From positions 6,530,501-6,594,500 of the forward strand of contig NZ_CP012109.1 of NCBI RefSeq assembly GCF_000280925.3: 64,000 nt of DNA, given 5' to 3'. Position numbers and translations under genes: made by a program. Below are positions 1 to 8,435 of the stretch, piece after piece (position 1 is the stretch's first letter; every line of letters begins with the position of its first letter). The notes beneath the pieces were generated by a model. The model was given only the letters and a program-made list of their open reading frames with translations, was not told the DNA's origin and ran no database searches. The DNA comes from Myxococcus hansupus (GTDB lineage: Bacteria; Myxococcota; Myxococcia; Myxococcales; Myxococcaceae).

Positions 1-216
1 TCTGGGCTGGCTCAGTTCACATGAATGACAGATTTGCGGCCACCATCGCGCCTCCTGGCGCCGGTGTACGCGTCGTCAACATGGGCCGCTGGGGATTGGG
101 GCGCTTCAACGCCTACGGCAACACACGTACCGATAGGCCTTGCCATTGCCGCACCCCGTAACGGCTGTCGCAGTCCAGGCTCACATCCCCACTGACGGAA
201 GAAGGAAGGCAAATCC
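1..216. other. Upstream region, no gene seen
   Basis: I find no convincing coding frame here. The last 30 bases hold a strong purine-rich ribosome binding stretch (GAAGGAAGG) before the ATG of the next gene, so this is probably its leader and promoter. No clear -35/-10 pair is visible. Confidence 0.4.
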
Positions 217-1482
217 ATGCAGAATTCAAAGCTGTCGACCTGTGCCATGCTCGCACTGCTCACGGGCACCGTGAATCAGGCGGTCGCCGCACCCATGCAC
301 CCGACAGCGGTGGCACCGCCGGGTAGCTATTCGGCGCAGGTCCTGAACGACTTCGCGCTGCTGGCGGACTCGGACAATCCGAACCTCGTCTACTTCGTGC
401 CGAAGCTCGGCAACCTGGCGGTGCAGTCTCCCCAGAGCCCGGCGCCCATTCCGCGCTTCCAGATCAACTCCTACTACCCGCCGAGCGGCGTGCTCCAGGG
501 CATGGAGCTGACGAACCTGGGTGGCACCCTCTCGCCCACGGCGGACCTCGCCGCCCTGCAGCGTCTCCAGACGGAGGCGGCGCGGCAGGGCCTGCAGATC
601 GCCCCCGCCCCGGTGAAGAGCGCTCGCACCACGTTCAACCTCTTCGCCCAACAGTCGTTGACCGGCCGCGTCGATACCCAGTGCGAGGTCGAGGAGTTCA
701 TCATCACCTTCCCCAACGGCAATCAGGTCACCCAGCGGGTCCCCAAGTGCAGGGTCCGTGACCTGGAGGGGAACTTCGTCGACTCGAACGTCGTGTACAA
801 GTTCACGAGCAACCCCGCGCCCGCCAACAGCACGGCCAACCAGAACGTCTCCTTCCAGGCCATGCTGCTGCCGGATTGGACCCAGTCGCTCAAGGACACC
901 ATGCTGTTTGGTGACAACTTTGACGCCTCGCTGTCCGCCACCACGGAGTGGTTGATCTCCGCCAACACCCTCACCCGCCAGGCGCGTCTGACCATCAACT
1001 GGCAGTCCCTCTTCGAGCAGGCGAGCGCCTACACCGCGTTCCACCTCAACTCGTGTGTCGAAATTGAAATCAGCGCCTTCTTCGAGCGGATCGCCACGTG
1101 CCAGGGCGGCACGACGCCTTGTGGCATCTTCATCGAGTACCGGCAGACCAACGGCACCTGGACCGACCGGGCGCCGTCGGACGCGAACTTCAACGCCATC
1201 GTGGAGGCCCTGAAGGACTCGCTGCAGGAGGAGCTGTTCACGAAGATCCAGGCCGTCAATGGCCCGGTCTCCACCCAGCCGGCGGCCATCTTCACCCTGC
1301 GCGCCAACTACGAGAAGATCGTGACGACGCGCAACGAGGTCATGTCCATCGCGTACAACCAGGGCCCCGCCCCCTTCAATGCCAACACGACGCTGAACAT
1401 CGACTGCGTCACGGGCGGCTTCGGGTACCCCGTCGTGTACGACATGAACAACCCGGCCTGCCGCGCGCGCGTGGGCCAGTGA
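217..1482 (+). CDS. Secreted protein of unknown function (421 aa)
   Basis: The protein opens with a classical signal peptide: a basic N-terminus, a hydrophobic run around residues 10-22, and an AVA-A cleavage site near residue 25. The mature part is about 395 residues, rich in Asn, Thr and Gln, with a few cysteines that could form disulfides outside the cytoplasm. I recognise no enzymatic motif. A strong GAAGGAAGG ribosome binding site lies before the ATG. It is the first of six same-strand genes that all encode exported proteins, and the next gene is also a signal-peptide protein of unknown family. Export is well supported; the function is unknown. Confidence 0.8.
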   Translation: MQNSKLSTCAMLALLTGTVNQAVAAPMHPTAVAPPGSYSAQVLNDFALLADSDNPNLVYFVPKLGNLAVQSPQSPAPIPRFQINSYYPPSGVLQGMELTNLGGTLSPTADLAALQRLQTEAARQGLQIAPAPVKSARTTFNLFAQQSLTGRVDTQCEVEEFIITFPNGNQVTQRVPKCRVRDLEGNFVDSNVVYKFTSNPAPANSTANQNVSFQAMLLPDWTQSLKDTMLFGDNFDASLSATTEWLISANTLTRQARLTINWQSLFEQASAYTAFHLNSCVEIEISAFFERIATCQGGTTPCGIFIEYRQTNGTWTDRAPSDANFNAIVEALKDSLQEELFTKIQAVNGPVSTQPAAIFTLRANYEKIVTTRNEVMSIAYNQGPAPFNANTTLNIDCVTGGFGYPVVYDMNNPACRARVGQ

Positions 1483-1579
1483 CACGCTGAGCGTCTGACT
1501 GGTTCCGCAGGGGAGGCGCCGCGGCACGGGCGCCTCCCCTCACGCCGTCCCCTACCCTGCCCACGAGTCCCTCTCTCTT

Positions 1580-2437
1580 ATGTCCGCCTATCGAATCCTT
1601 GCCTCGGTCATGGTGTGTCTCTGCTTCGTCGTTGCGTTCGCCTCGCAGCCGGCGTCCGCAGCCACCCCCGGGCTCACGCTGGACTACGCACGCACCCTCG
1701 AGGAATCGGGCATGGTGTTCGTGCCCTATGAAGGGCAGAACCGGGGCCCGGTCTATTACACCCAGTACACGCAGGTTCCGACGGGAACGTCGACCGTTGG
1801 CACCCTGCGGCGCATCATCGTCAACCTGCGGCCCTCGGCCCACCTCCAGGGCCTCTACATCCCCTTCGTGAACCAGCACGGCATCATCGACGTCAGCGCG
1901 AGCCCCCTCCCCGCGCATGGCGAATGCCAAGCGTCCCAGGGCATCAAGGACCTCCTGTCCTTCATGCCAGCCAACTACAAACCCACCATCCTCACCGCGG
2001 GATACCCGGTGGTGTGCGCCCTGAGCCTCTACTTCACCGCCGACTATGAAACGACCGTGAGGGACTTCATTTCCACGCGGCCGGTCATGACCTTGGACGC
2101 CACGGTTCCGCTGTGTGAGCCCACCAGCCCTCGGATGAGTGTGAATGCCATCAACGAGGCGCTTCGGACCGCGGGCGTGCTCCAGGTCTCCCAGGCGGGC
2201 GTCTGGACGGGCAACTACTGGGACCTCCTCTTCGAGTCCGTCATGCTCACGCAGACCCAGCCGCAGCTCTTCGCCACCCAGGACCCTCGGGAAGGCTGGC
2301 AACTCTACATGCAGCTCTTCCAGTTGGATGGCGCGGCGGAGACCGCGACGATGAGCGCCGCCAACGCCCAGCAGAGCCTCTTCGTGTGCATCCCCAAGCC
2401 CCTGCACATCCGGTTCGGCCAGGTTGCGGTGCCTTGA
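1580..2437 (+). CDS. Secreted protein of unknown function (285 aa)
   Basis: The N-terminus is a signal peptide (hydrophobic residues about 7-22, then ASA-AT at the expected cleavage position). The mature protein is about 258 residues with scattered cysteines and no motif I can assign. It lies 97 bases after the previous secreted-protein gene, and a lipoprotein gene begins 16 bases after its stop. The run of exported products suggests a shared cell-envelope or extracellular role, but that is inference from position. Confidence 0.78.
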   Translation: MSAYRILASVMVCLCFVVAFASQPASAATPGLTLDYARTLEESGMVFVPYEGQNRGPVYYTQYTQVPTGTSTVGTLRRIIVNLRPSAHLQGLYIPFVNQHGIIDVSASPLPAHGECQASQGIKDLLSFMPANYKPTILTAGYPVVCALSLYFTADYETTVRDFISTRPVMTLDATVPLCEPTSPRMSVNAINEALRTAGVLQVSQAGVWTGNYWDLLFESVMLTQTQPQLFATQDPREGWQLYMQLFQLDGAAETATMSAANAQQSLFVCIPKPLHIRFGQVAVP

Positions 2438-2453
2438 GCGCGGGCACTCCGGA

Positions 2454-2771
2454 ATGATTCACTGGACCCGAGGGTGGCCTCTCATCGTGGCGCTTGTCAT
2501 GGCGGGCTGCCAGGACGCGCGGCCCCCGGACGACACGCGGGCGAAGGCGCTGCGAACCTGCGTCCTGGCCGAGCTGCCACCGCCGTCCACACCCGATGCG
2601 GCGTGGACGGTGACGGGGCATGCCCTCGTGGAAGCCTACCAACGCTGTCTGAAGGCCCCGGACGCCGCGAGCGCCGAGGCCTTCCACGCGCTGTGCCGAG
2701 ACCTGGCGCGGCCCATGGGCGACGACCCGTCGCGGGTCCTCATCACCGATGCTCCGGGAGGCGAGCCTTGA
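2454..2771 (+). CDS. Small lipoprotein (105 aa)
   Basis: Starting at ATG 2454, the protein has a short basic N-terminus (MIHWTRGW), a hydrophobic core, and a lipobox VMAGC, so it should be lipidated at the cysteine and anchored in the membrane. An upstream in-frame start would overlap the previous gene and spoil the signal peptide, so 2454 is preferred. The mature part of about 85 residues has three more cysteines and no known domain. Its stop overlaps the start of the following cytochrome gene (TTGA), which implies translational coupling and perhaps a joint role, for example as an assembly or anchoring partner. Confidence 0.7.
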   Translation: MIHWTRGWPLIVALVMAGCQDARPPDDTRAKALRTCVLAELPPPSTPDAAWTVTGHALVEAYQRCLKAPDAASAEAFHALCRDLARPMGDDPSRVLITDAPGGEP

Positions 2772-3922
2772 AGCACGTCGTGCTCACGCTGCTGCTGCTC
2801 CTGGGACTGCCGGCCCATGCCCTGGGCGAGAAGGCCGAGGAGTGCACGGGCTGCCACACCTCGAAGCGCACCGTGGCGCAGCAGCGCTTCGGCAACGGGC
2901 TGGGCCGTTGGACCGACGCGCAGTGCTTCGGCTGTCACGCGGAGCTGAACGACGTCGCGGTGAAGCGGCACCAGCGCATCCAGGACCCGCGCTACGTCGC
3001 CGTTCCGGTGCGCGAGGAGCGGCTGAAGAGCATGGCGACGGTGTCGCCCCTGTCGTACATGAGCGCGCCGGAGAGCGTGGAGCCGGAGGGCGCGGTGCCG
3101 CGCATCTCGCTGGAACGGCTGGGCGACTTCCTCAAGCGCCCGAGCACCCTCTCCGTCGTCGAGGGCGGCCGGGCCCCCCGGATGATGGCGTATCCCGACC
3201 TGCGGCCCCGCGAGCTCGCGGAGATTGCCCGCATGCTGGGCGTCAAGACGGTGGCCCGGGCCGCGAAGGCCGTGCCCCTGAACACCGCGGAGCGCCAGCA
3301 GGCGGACGCGCTGTGGGCGTCGCGTTGCAAGAGCTGCCACGCCGGGGAGCAGCGGCTCTCCGGGCGAAGCGCCGTGACGCTCGGGCTCTTCACCCCCGAA
3401 TGGATTCACGCGTACGCGAACAACCGGGTCACCTCGCCTCGGCCGGAAACGCGCACCATGCCCGAGGTGCCGCTCAACCTCGACGAGGCCCGGCTGCTGC
3501 ACCGCCTGTTCGGAGCGATGCGCACCGAGGAGCAGAAGTCACTGGATGCGCGCGTCGCGGCGCTGGAGCTCGAGGCCACGCCGATGCCCGCCCAGTTGCC
3601 GCCTGGCTTCGTGAACTTCCTCTGGGGGCCCTTCTTCCGGACCGCCACCTGCGTGCACTGCCACGCCACCAGTCCCCGCGCCGCCCGGGCCTTCACCGCC
3701 AACGAGGCCGGCATGAAGCAGTACCTGCGCGACCGCTCGGGGCGTGAGCTCTGGATGCGACTGGCGACGCGCCACGAGGAGGACCGTCACGGGCTCGTCG
3801 CGGCACTCCCGGGCATGCCCATGGCGGGCGCGCCGATTCCCCAGGAGACGCTGGGGCTCATCGGGCGATGGGTCCTGGAGCGCTGTCCGGACCCGCAGGG
3901 AAAGACGTGGTGCCGGCCGTAA
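2768..3922 (+). CDS. Exported tetra-haem cytochrome c
   Basis: From a TTG start overlapping the previous stop (TTGA), the 384-residue product begins MKHVVLTLLLLLG, a textbook signal peptide ending near AHA-LG. A GGGAGGCGAG ribosome binding site precedes the TTG. Four CXXCH haem c motifs are visible, beginning at about Cys26 (CTGCH), Cys53 (CFGCH), Cys187 (CKSCH) and Cys295 (CVHCH). The two N-terminal sites are close together and the other two are well separated. This fits a periplasmic electron-transfer protein; the electron partner cannot be read from sequence. The open frame extends upstream of the TTG, but that extension has no signal peptide and overlaps the lipoprotein gene. Confidence 0.82.
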   Translation: MKHVVLTLLLLLGLPAHALGEKAEECTGCHTSKRTVAQQRFGNGLGRWTDAQCFGCHAELNDVAVKRHQRIQDPRYVAVPVREERLKSMATVSPLSYMSAPESVEPEGAVPRISLERLGDFLKRPSTLSVVEGGRAPRMMAYPDLRPRELAEIARMLGVKTVARAAKAVPLNTAERQQADALWASRCKSCHAGEQRLSGRSAVTLGLFTPEWIHAYANNRVTSPRPETRTMPEVPLNLDEARLLHRLFGAMRTEEQKSLDARVAALELEATPMPAQLPPGFVNFLWGPFFRTATCVHCHATSPRAARAFTANEAGMKQYLRDRSGRELWMRLATRHEEDRHGLVAALPGMPMAGAPIPQETLGLIGRWVLERCPDPQGKTWCRP

Positions 3923-3949
3923 CAACCCACCTTCGGAAGGAGCTTCACG

Positions 3950-6193
3950 ATGGGCCCGAGCAGCGATGGTGCGAGGAGATGGTCCTGGCTGGGCGGCCTG
4001 CTGGCCCTGGTGAGCGTCACCACCGCCTGCGGCGTGGACGCGGTCCAGGAGCGCGACTCCGCAACGGAGACGGTGCGACAGCGCGCTGGAGCGCGCCTGC
4101 CTCCCGTGCGGCTGGCGGTCGGGCAGTATCACTCCCTGGCGGTGCATTCGGAGGGGACCGTCTTCGCCTGGGGCTTCAACCGCCTGGGCCAGTTGGGTGA
4201 CGGCACCACCCAGGACAAGGCCGCGCCCGTCCAGGTGGCCGGGGTGGCGTCGGCGGTGTCCGTGGCGGCCGGAGACCAGTACTCGCTGGCCCTGGACGAG
4301 AATGGCGACGTCTGGGCCTGGGGCGACAACGCGAGCGGCCAGCTCGGCGATGGAACGCTCACGCCCCGCGCCCAGCCCCGGCGCGTGAGCGGGCTGACGC
4401 AGGGCGTGTCCCTGGCCTCGGGGTTCGCGCACGCCGTCGCGCTGCGCGCGGATGGCACCGTCTGGGCCTGGGGCGACAACCGCAGCAACCAGCTTGGCAG
4501 CGCGACGCTCACCCGCAGCCCCGTCCCCATTCCCGTGCCCGGTCTCTCCGACATCGTCGCGGTCGTCGCCGGTGGCTCCTCGTCGCTGGCGCTGCGCGCG
4601 GACGGCACCGTCTGGGCCTGGGGCGACAACCGGTACGGGCAGCTCGGGGACGGCACCACGGTGCGCCGGGCCGCGCCGGTGCGGGTCGCAAACCTGGATG
4701 CGGTCACCCACATTTCCGCGGGCGCGTACCACGCGCTGGCGCTGCGCGCGGACGGAACGGCGTGGGCCTGGGGCTACAACGCCTTCGGGCAGCTCGGCGA
4801 TGGGACGACCGTCCAGCGGACGTTGCCCGTCCTCATTGGCCTCACCGAGACGCGAACCGTCGTCGCGGGCAACTATCACTCGCTGGCCGTGCGCACCGAC
4901 GGCGCGGTATGGGCGTGGGGAGACAACCGCTACCGGCAACTCGGCACGGGCAACCTCACCAGCAGCGCGGTGCCGCTCCACGCGGGGATGACAGGCGGCG
5001 TCACCCTGGTGGCCGGCTTCCGCCACTCGGTGGCGCTGGGTGCGGACGGAACGGCCTGGTCCTGGGGAGACAACGTCTTCGGCCAGTTGGGTGACACCAC
5101 CTTCCAGCCGAGGATGGCGCCCGTGCAGGTCACCGGGCTCGCCCTGGGCCGCGCGGACGCGACGTCCGGCCAGCTCCACACCGTCATGCTGGGGGCGAAT
5201 GGACGGCTGTGGGCGTGGGGCGACAACAACCAGGGCCAGTTGGGCAACGGCACCCAGCAGAACAGCTCCCTGCCGCTCCCGGTGAACCTGACGGGCATCA
5301 CCTCCGTGTCCTCGGGGCACCGGCACACCGCGGCGCTCCGCCTGGACGGCACCGTGTGGTCCTGGGGAACGAACCAGTATGGCCAGTTGGGCGACGGCAC
5401 GCGCACCGACCGCTCCACGCCCGTCCAGGTGCCAGGCCTCACTGGCGTCACCTCCATCGCCACGGGGGACTACCACTCCCTCGCGCTGCGCTCGAACGGC
5501 ACCGTCTGGGGCTGGGGCTTCAACCGCTACGGACAACTTGGGGACGGGACGACGGTAGACCGGACGCAGCCCGTCCAGGTGTCGGGGCTCACCAACATCG
5601 TGTCCATCGCCGCGGGAGGCGGCCACTCGCTCGCGCTGCGTTCGGACGGGACGGTCTGGGCCTTCGGCTACAACTTCGACGGCCAGTTGGGGAACGGAAC
5701 GCGGACGTGGACCATCCTCCCCGTCCAGGCCGTGGGCCTGGGGAACGTGGTCTCCCTGGCCGCGGGGAAGATGTATTCGCTGGCGCTGCGCGCGGACGGC
5801 ACCGTCTGGGCCTGGGGCTACAACGCATCGGGGCAGTTGGGCGTCGGCACGACGCAGGGCAGCGCGGTTCCGCTCCAGGTCTCGGGGTTGAGCGCCATCA
5901 CCTCCATCACCGCGGGCACCTACCACTCGCTGGCGCTGCGCTCGGACGGCTGGGTCTGGGCCTGGGGCTTCAACTTCGAAGGACAACTGGGCAATGGCAC
6001 CAGCGACAATCGCCTCACCCCTGGCCTGGTCGTCAGCATGTCCAACGCGACGGCCATCTTCGCGGGAGACCTGCACTCGCTCGCGGTGAGAGCGGACGGC
6101 ACGCTCTGGGCCTGGGGACTCAACAGCCACGGCCAACTGGGAACGGGTGACACCGTCGAGGCCTGGTTCCCGGTCCAGGTCCAGGGTCTGTAG
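3950..6193 (+). CDS. RCC1-repeat beta-propeller lipoprotein (14 repeats)
   Basis: The N-terminus is a lipoprotein signal with lipobox VTTAC near residue 24. The remainder is 14 tandem repeats of about 49 residues, each carrying a version of W-(A/S)-W-G-x-N-x-x-G-Q-L-G followed by DGT and, later, HSLALR-DGT. This is the RCC1/ATS1 repeat. Seven such repeats close one propeller, so 14 fit two propellers in series. Repeats are also similar at DNA level, as expected from recent internal duplication. Surface RCC1 proteins are frequent in myxobacteria, and binding of protein or carbohydrate ligands is the usual inference. GGAAGGAG precedes the ATG. The gene follows the cytochrome after 27 bases. Confidence 0.88.
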   Translation: MGPSSDGARRWSWLGGLLALVSVTTACGVDAVQERDSATETVRQRAGARLPPVRLAVGQYHSLAVHSEGTVFAWGFNRLGQLGDGTTQDKAAPVQVAGVASAVSVAAGDQYSLALDENGDVWAWGDNASGQLGDGTLTPRAQPRRVSGLTQGVSLASGFAHAVALRADGTVWAWGDNRSNQLGSATLTRSPVPIPVPGLSDIVAVVAGGSSSLALRADGTVWAWGDNRYGQLGDGTTVRRAAPVRVANLDAVTHISAGAYHALALRADGTAWAWGYNAFGQLGDGTTVQRTLPVLIGLTETRTVVAGNYHSLAVRTDGAVWAWGDNRYRQLGTGNLTSSAVPLHAGMTGGVTLVAGFRHSVALGADGTAWSWGDNVFGQLGDTTFQPRMAPVQVTGLALGRADATSGQLHTVMLGANGRLWAWGDNNQGQLGNGTQQNSSLPLPVNLTGITSVSSGHRHTAALRLDGTVWSWGTNQYGQLGDGTRTDRSTPVQVPGLTGVTSIATGDYHSLALRSNGTVWGWGFNRYGQLGDGTTVDRTQPVQVSGLTNIVSIAAGGGHSLALRSDGTVWAFGYNFDGQLGNGTRTWTILPVQAVGLGNVVSLAAGKMYSLALRADGTVWAWGYNASGQLGVGTTQGSAVPLQVSGLSAITSITAGTYHSLALRSDGWVWAWGFNFEGQLGNGTSDNRLTPGLVVSMSNATAIFAGDLHSLAVRADGTLWAWGLNSHGQLGTGDTVEAWFPVQVQGL

Positions 6194-6255
6194 CCCCGCG
6201 CCCACTTCGCGCCCTGGCACCCGCGGGGCCTTCACTTCCGACAAGGAGCGTCACC

Positions 6256-7203
6256 ATGTTGCAAAGCTTCGCCTCCAAGCTGGGCCCTCGCGCGCTCGCG
6301 AAGACGGGCCTCGCGTTGACACTGCTGTCCGGCACCGCGGCACGGGCCTTCACGGAAGAGCACGTCATCGTGCTCATCGACCGAAGCGCCACCATGCTGA
6401 CGACGCGCGTCTCGGGACTGACGCGCTTCGAGGAGGCGGTGTCCCTCGCGGCCAACTATGTGCGCCTGCCCAATGCCCTTCCTCGCAAGTACGCCGTCTG
6501 GACCTTCGAGGGCACGGGCTACATCCAGGAGCAGGGGTTCGATGACGAGGATGCGACGCGCCTGACCTTGAGCCGGCTGACGGTGGGGCGCGGCGCGACC
6601 CCGCTGGCGCACGCCGTCTGTGATGCCGCCGACGAGCTGCTCCGGTTCGAGCCCGGCGTCGACGCGCGCAAGGTCGTCTATCTCATCTCGGATGGCGAGG
6701 AGAACAGCTCGCCCACGACGTCCCTCTGCTACGGGCCGCGCAGCACCACGCGCTACCCGCAGCTCGAGGAAGACTCTTGGCAGTGGAAGGTCCGGAACAT
6801 GCTCAAGACGGGGGACCCGCTGCGCGACAGCCAGACGGACTACCAGCTCGTGCTCGACGCGAACGTCTTCTACAACTACCTGACGCTGGCCCCTCAGAAG
6901 TCGACGCCGCCCCTGCCGCCCTTCCTGGCATTGTTGCAAGGGCTGTCCCGGGAGTCGGGCGGTGTCTACACCGTCGTCGACGACAGCCGCCCCGTTCCCT
7001 ACCCGGGCGACACCAACCAGAATGGCTGTGTCGACATGACCGACTTCTACTTCGTCGTGGGGTACTACGGCATGAGCGTCCCGCCCGCGCCGCCCCAGGC
7101 GGACATCAACCAGGACGGCCGGGTGGACATCACCGACTACAACATCGTCCTGAACAACCTTGGTAGCGGGTGCGGTCCCGTGGGCAAGCTCGACAAGGAG
7201 TGA
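6256..7203 (+). CDS. Secreted VWA protein with C-terminal dockerin-like repeats
   Basis: A signal peptide ends near ARA-FT (about residue 31). It is followed at once by a von Willebrand A domain with the metal-site motif DRSAT in HVIVLIDRSATML. A conserved SDGEENSSP block lies in the middle of the domain. The C-terminal 60 residues hold two EF-hand-like loops, GDTNQNGCVDMTDF and ADINQDGRVDITDY, the pattern of a type I dockerin that binds calcium. AAGGAG precedes the ATG. The gene is the last of the 0.2-7.2 kb run. A paralogue with the same domain order lies convergently just downstream. Metal-dependent adhesion or complex assembly at the cell surface is likely. Confidence 0.85.
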   Translation: MLQSFASKLGPRALAKTGLALTLLSGTAARAFTEEHVIVLIDRSATMLTTRVSGLTRFEEAVSLAANYVRLPNALPRKYAVWTFEGTGYIQEQGFDDEDATRLTLSRLTVGRGATPLAHAVCDAADELLRFEPGVDARKVVYLISDGEENSSPTTSLCYGPRSTTRYPQLEEDSWQWKVRNMLKTGDPLRDSQTDYQLVLDANVFYNYLTLAPQKSTPPLPPFLALLQGLSRESGGVYTVVDDSRPVPYPGDTNQNGCVDMTDFYFVVGYYGMSVPPAPPQADINQDGRVDITDYNIVLNNLGSGCGPVGKLDKE

Positions 7204-7212
7204 CGGACACGA

Positions 7213-7250
7213 CGGCCCGGCGCGAATGCTTGCACCGGGCCGGGCGTTTT
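7213..7250. terminator. Intrinsic terminator between convergent genes
   Basis: An 8-bp GC stem, CGGCCCGG (7213-7220) with CCGGGCCG (7235-7242), has a 14-base loop and is followed by a short T tract (GTTTT) on the plus strand. It lies between the ends of the two convergent VWA-dockerin genes. It fits termination of the plus-strand run best; the T tract on the other side is absent. Confidence 0.7.
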
Positions 7251-7260
7251 CAGAACAGCG

Positions 7261-8265
7261 TTACTCGTCCCCGAGCGTCGCGGTGCACCGGCCACCCATG
7301 CCCCAGTTGGCCATGAGGACGGAGTAGTCGGAGTAGTCCACCACCTGGTCACGGTTCACGTCGGCCCTCGGGTCCCCGGGAGGCACCCGCAGACCAAAGT
7401 TCACGAGGAGGATGTCGTAATCCCTCATGTCAACACACCCATCCCCGTTGACGTCTCCATGAACGGGCCGGGGTGCGCTGTCGCCCACCACGCGCATCCG
7501 GCCGCCAGACTCCACCGCGAGCATTCGAAGGTACGCGACGAAAGGGTCCTCCGGAGGGAGCGCGTGACCGGCCGGAACCAGGGACCTCCCGTTCTCGGAG
7601 ACCTCATGGATGAGGGAGTCCGACGCTTCGCTCGCCGAGAGCCCCGTCACGAAGCTGCCGAAGAAGGTGACGTCTGAGACAATCGTGAATGGAACCGGGT
7701 TGGGGTTCTGGGCATTGCCAGTCCGAAGCTTGTTGCGGACCTTCCACTGCCAGGACTGGGCCGCCATCGTGGCGCTGTCGGGTCCCTGGCACTGCGTCCC
7801 CGGGGGGCTGCTGTTCTCCATGCCATCCGAGCTGAGCTGAATCCGCTTCCTCGCCAGGACATGGGTGCGGAAGCCAATCAACGTATCCACGGCGTCACAT
7901 GCCGCGTAGGCCAACGGCGTGACGCCGATTCCCACCTGGATGGAATTGAGGGCATTCAACACCTGCTGGGTGTCGACCGTGAAGTCGAGGTGCTTGCGAT
8001 AGGTGGTCCCCTCGAAAGACCAGACAGAGGTGTACCGAGTCACGGAGGGGCTGGCGAACTCCACGTCATCCCTCGCCATGAGGAGCCCCGCCTGGAAGCG
8101 GGTGCTTCCATCCGTCCGCGTCCCAGCCATGGAGCCACTGCGGTCAATGAGGATGATGACATGCTCCTCCATGAAGACAGGCTGGGCCTTCGCGGCCTCG
8201 GGAAAAAACAGCATGACCAGACCCACTGCCGCGAACAGACGCACCCATCCGCTACACGTCATCAT
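7261..8265 (-). CDS. Secreted VWA-dockerin protein, paralogue
   Basis: The 334-residue product has a signal peptide (two adjacent Met codons are possible starts) ending near AKA-QP. A VWA domain follows, with DRSGSM as the metal-ion-dependent adhesion motif and a matching SSDGMENSSP block. The C-terminus has the dockerin-like pair GDVNGDGCVDMRDY and ADVNRDQVVDYSDY. Domain order, spacing and several blocks match the convergent neighbour, so the two are products of a gene duplication followed by inversion or separate insertion. No cohesin domain, the usual dockerin partner, is visible in this window. Confidence 0.85.
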   Translation of the reverse strand: MMTCSGWVRLFAAVGLVMLFFPEAAKAQPVFMEEHVIILIDRSGSMAGTRTDGSTRFQAGLLMARDDVEFASPSVTRYTSVWSFEGTTYRKHLDFTVDTQQVLNALNSIQVGIGVTPLAYAACDAVDTLIGFRTHVLARKRIQLSSDGMENSSPPGTQCQGPDSATMAAQSWQWKVRNKLRTGNAQNPNPVPFTIVSDVTFFGSFVTGLSASEASDSLIHEVSENGRSLVPAGHALPPEDPFVAYLRMLAVESGGRMRVVGDSAPRPVHGDVNGDGCVDMRDYDILLVNFGLRVPPGDPRADVNRDQVVDYSDYSVLMANWGMGGRCTATLGDE

Positions 8266-8435
8266 GTGTCCACCCTTTCAAAATCGCGCTTTGCTGGATG
8301 CCCGCCTTCCCCGGCGCGTAAACGCCTCCGTCCGGAGAACGCAACCACCCCCGGGCATCGACAAACATGCTATCACTTTCCTCATCAACGCGTAATAGAC
8401 GGCACCCCGCAAACGTTGACGTGCTACAGCGCCGC

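Noticed and set aside
3539..6244. Open frame of about 900 codons on the minus strand over the RCC1 gene
   Set aside because: Its periodic sequence simply mirrors the RCC1 DNA repeats; there is no start context, and the plus-strand product is a recognised repeat family.
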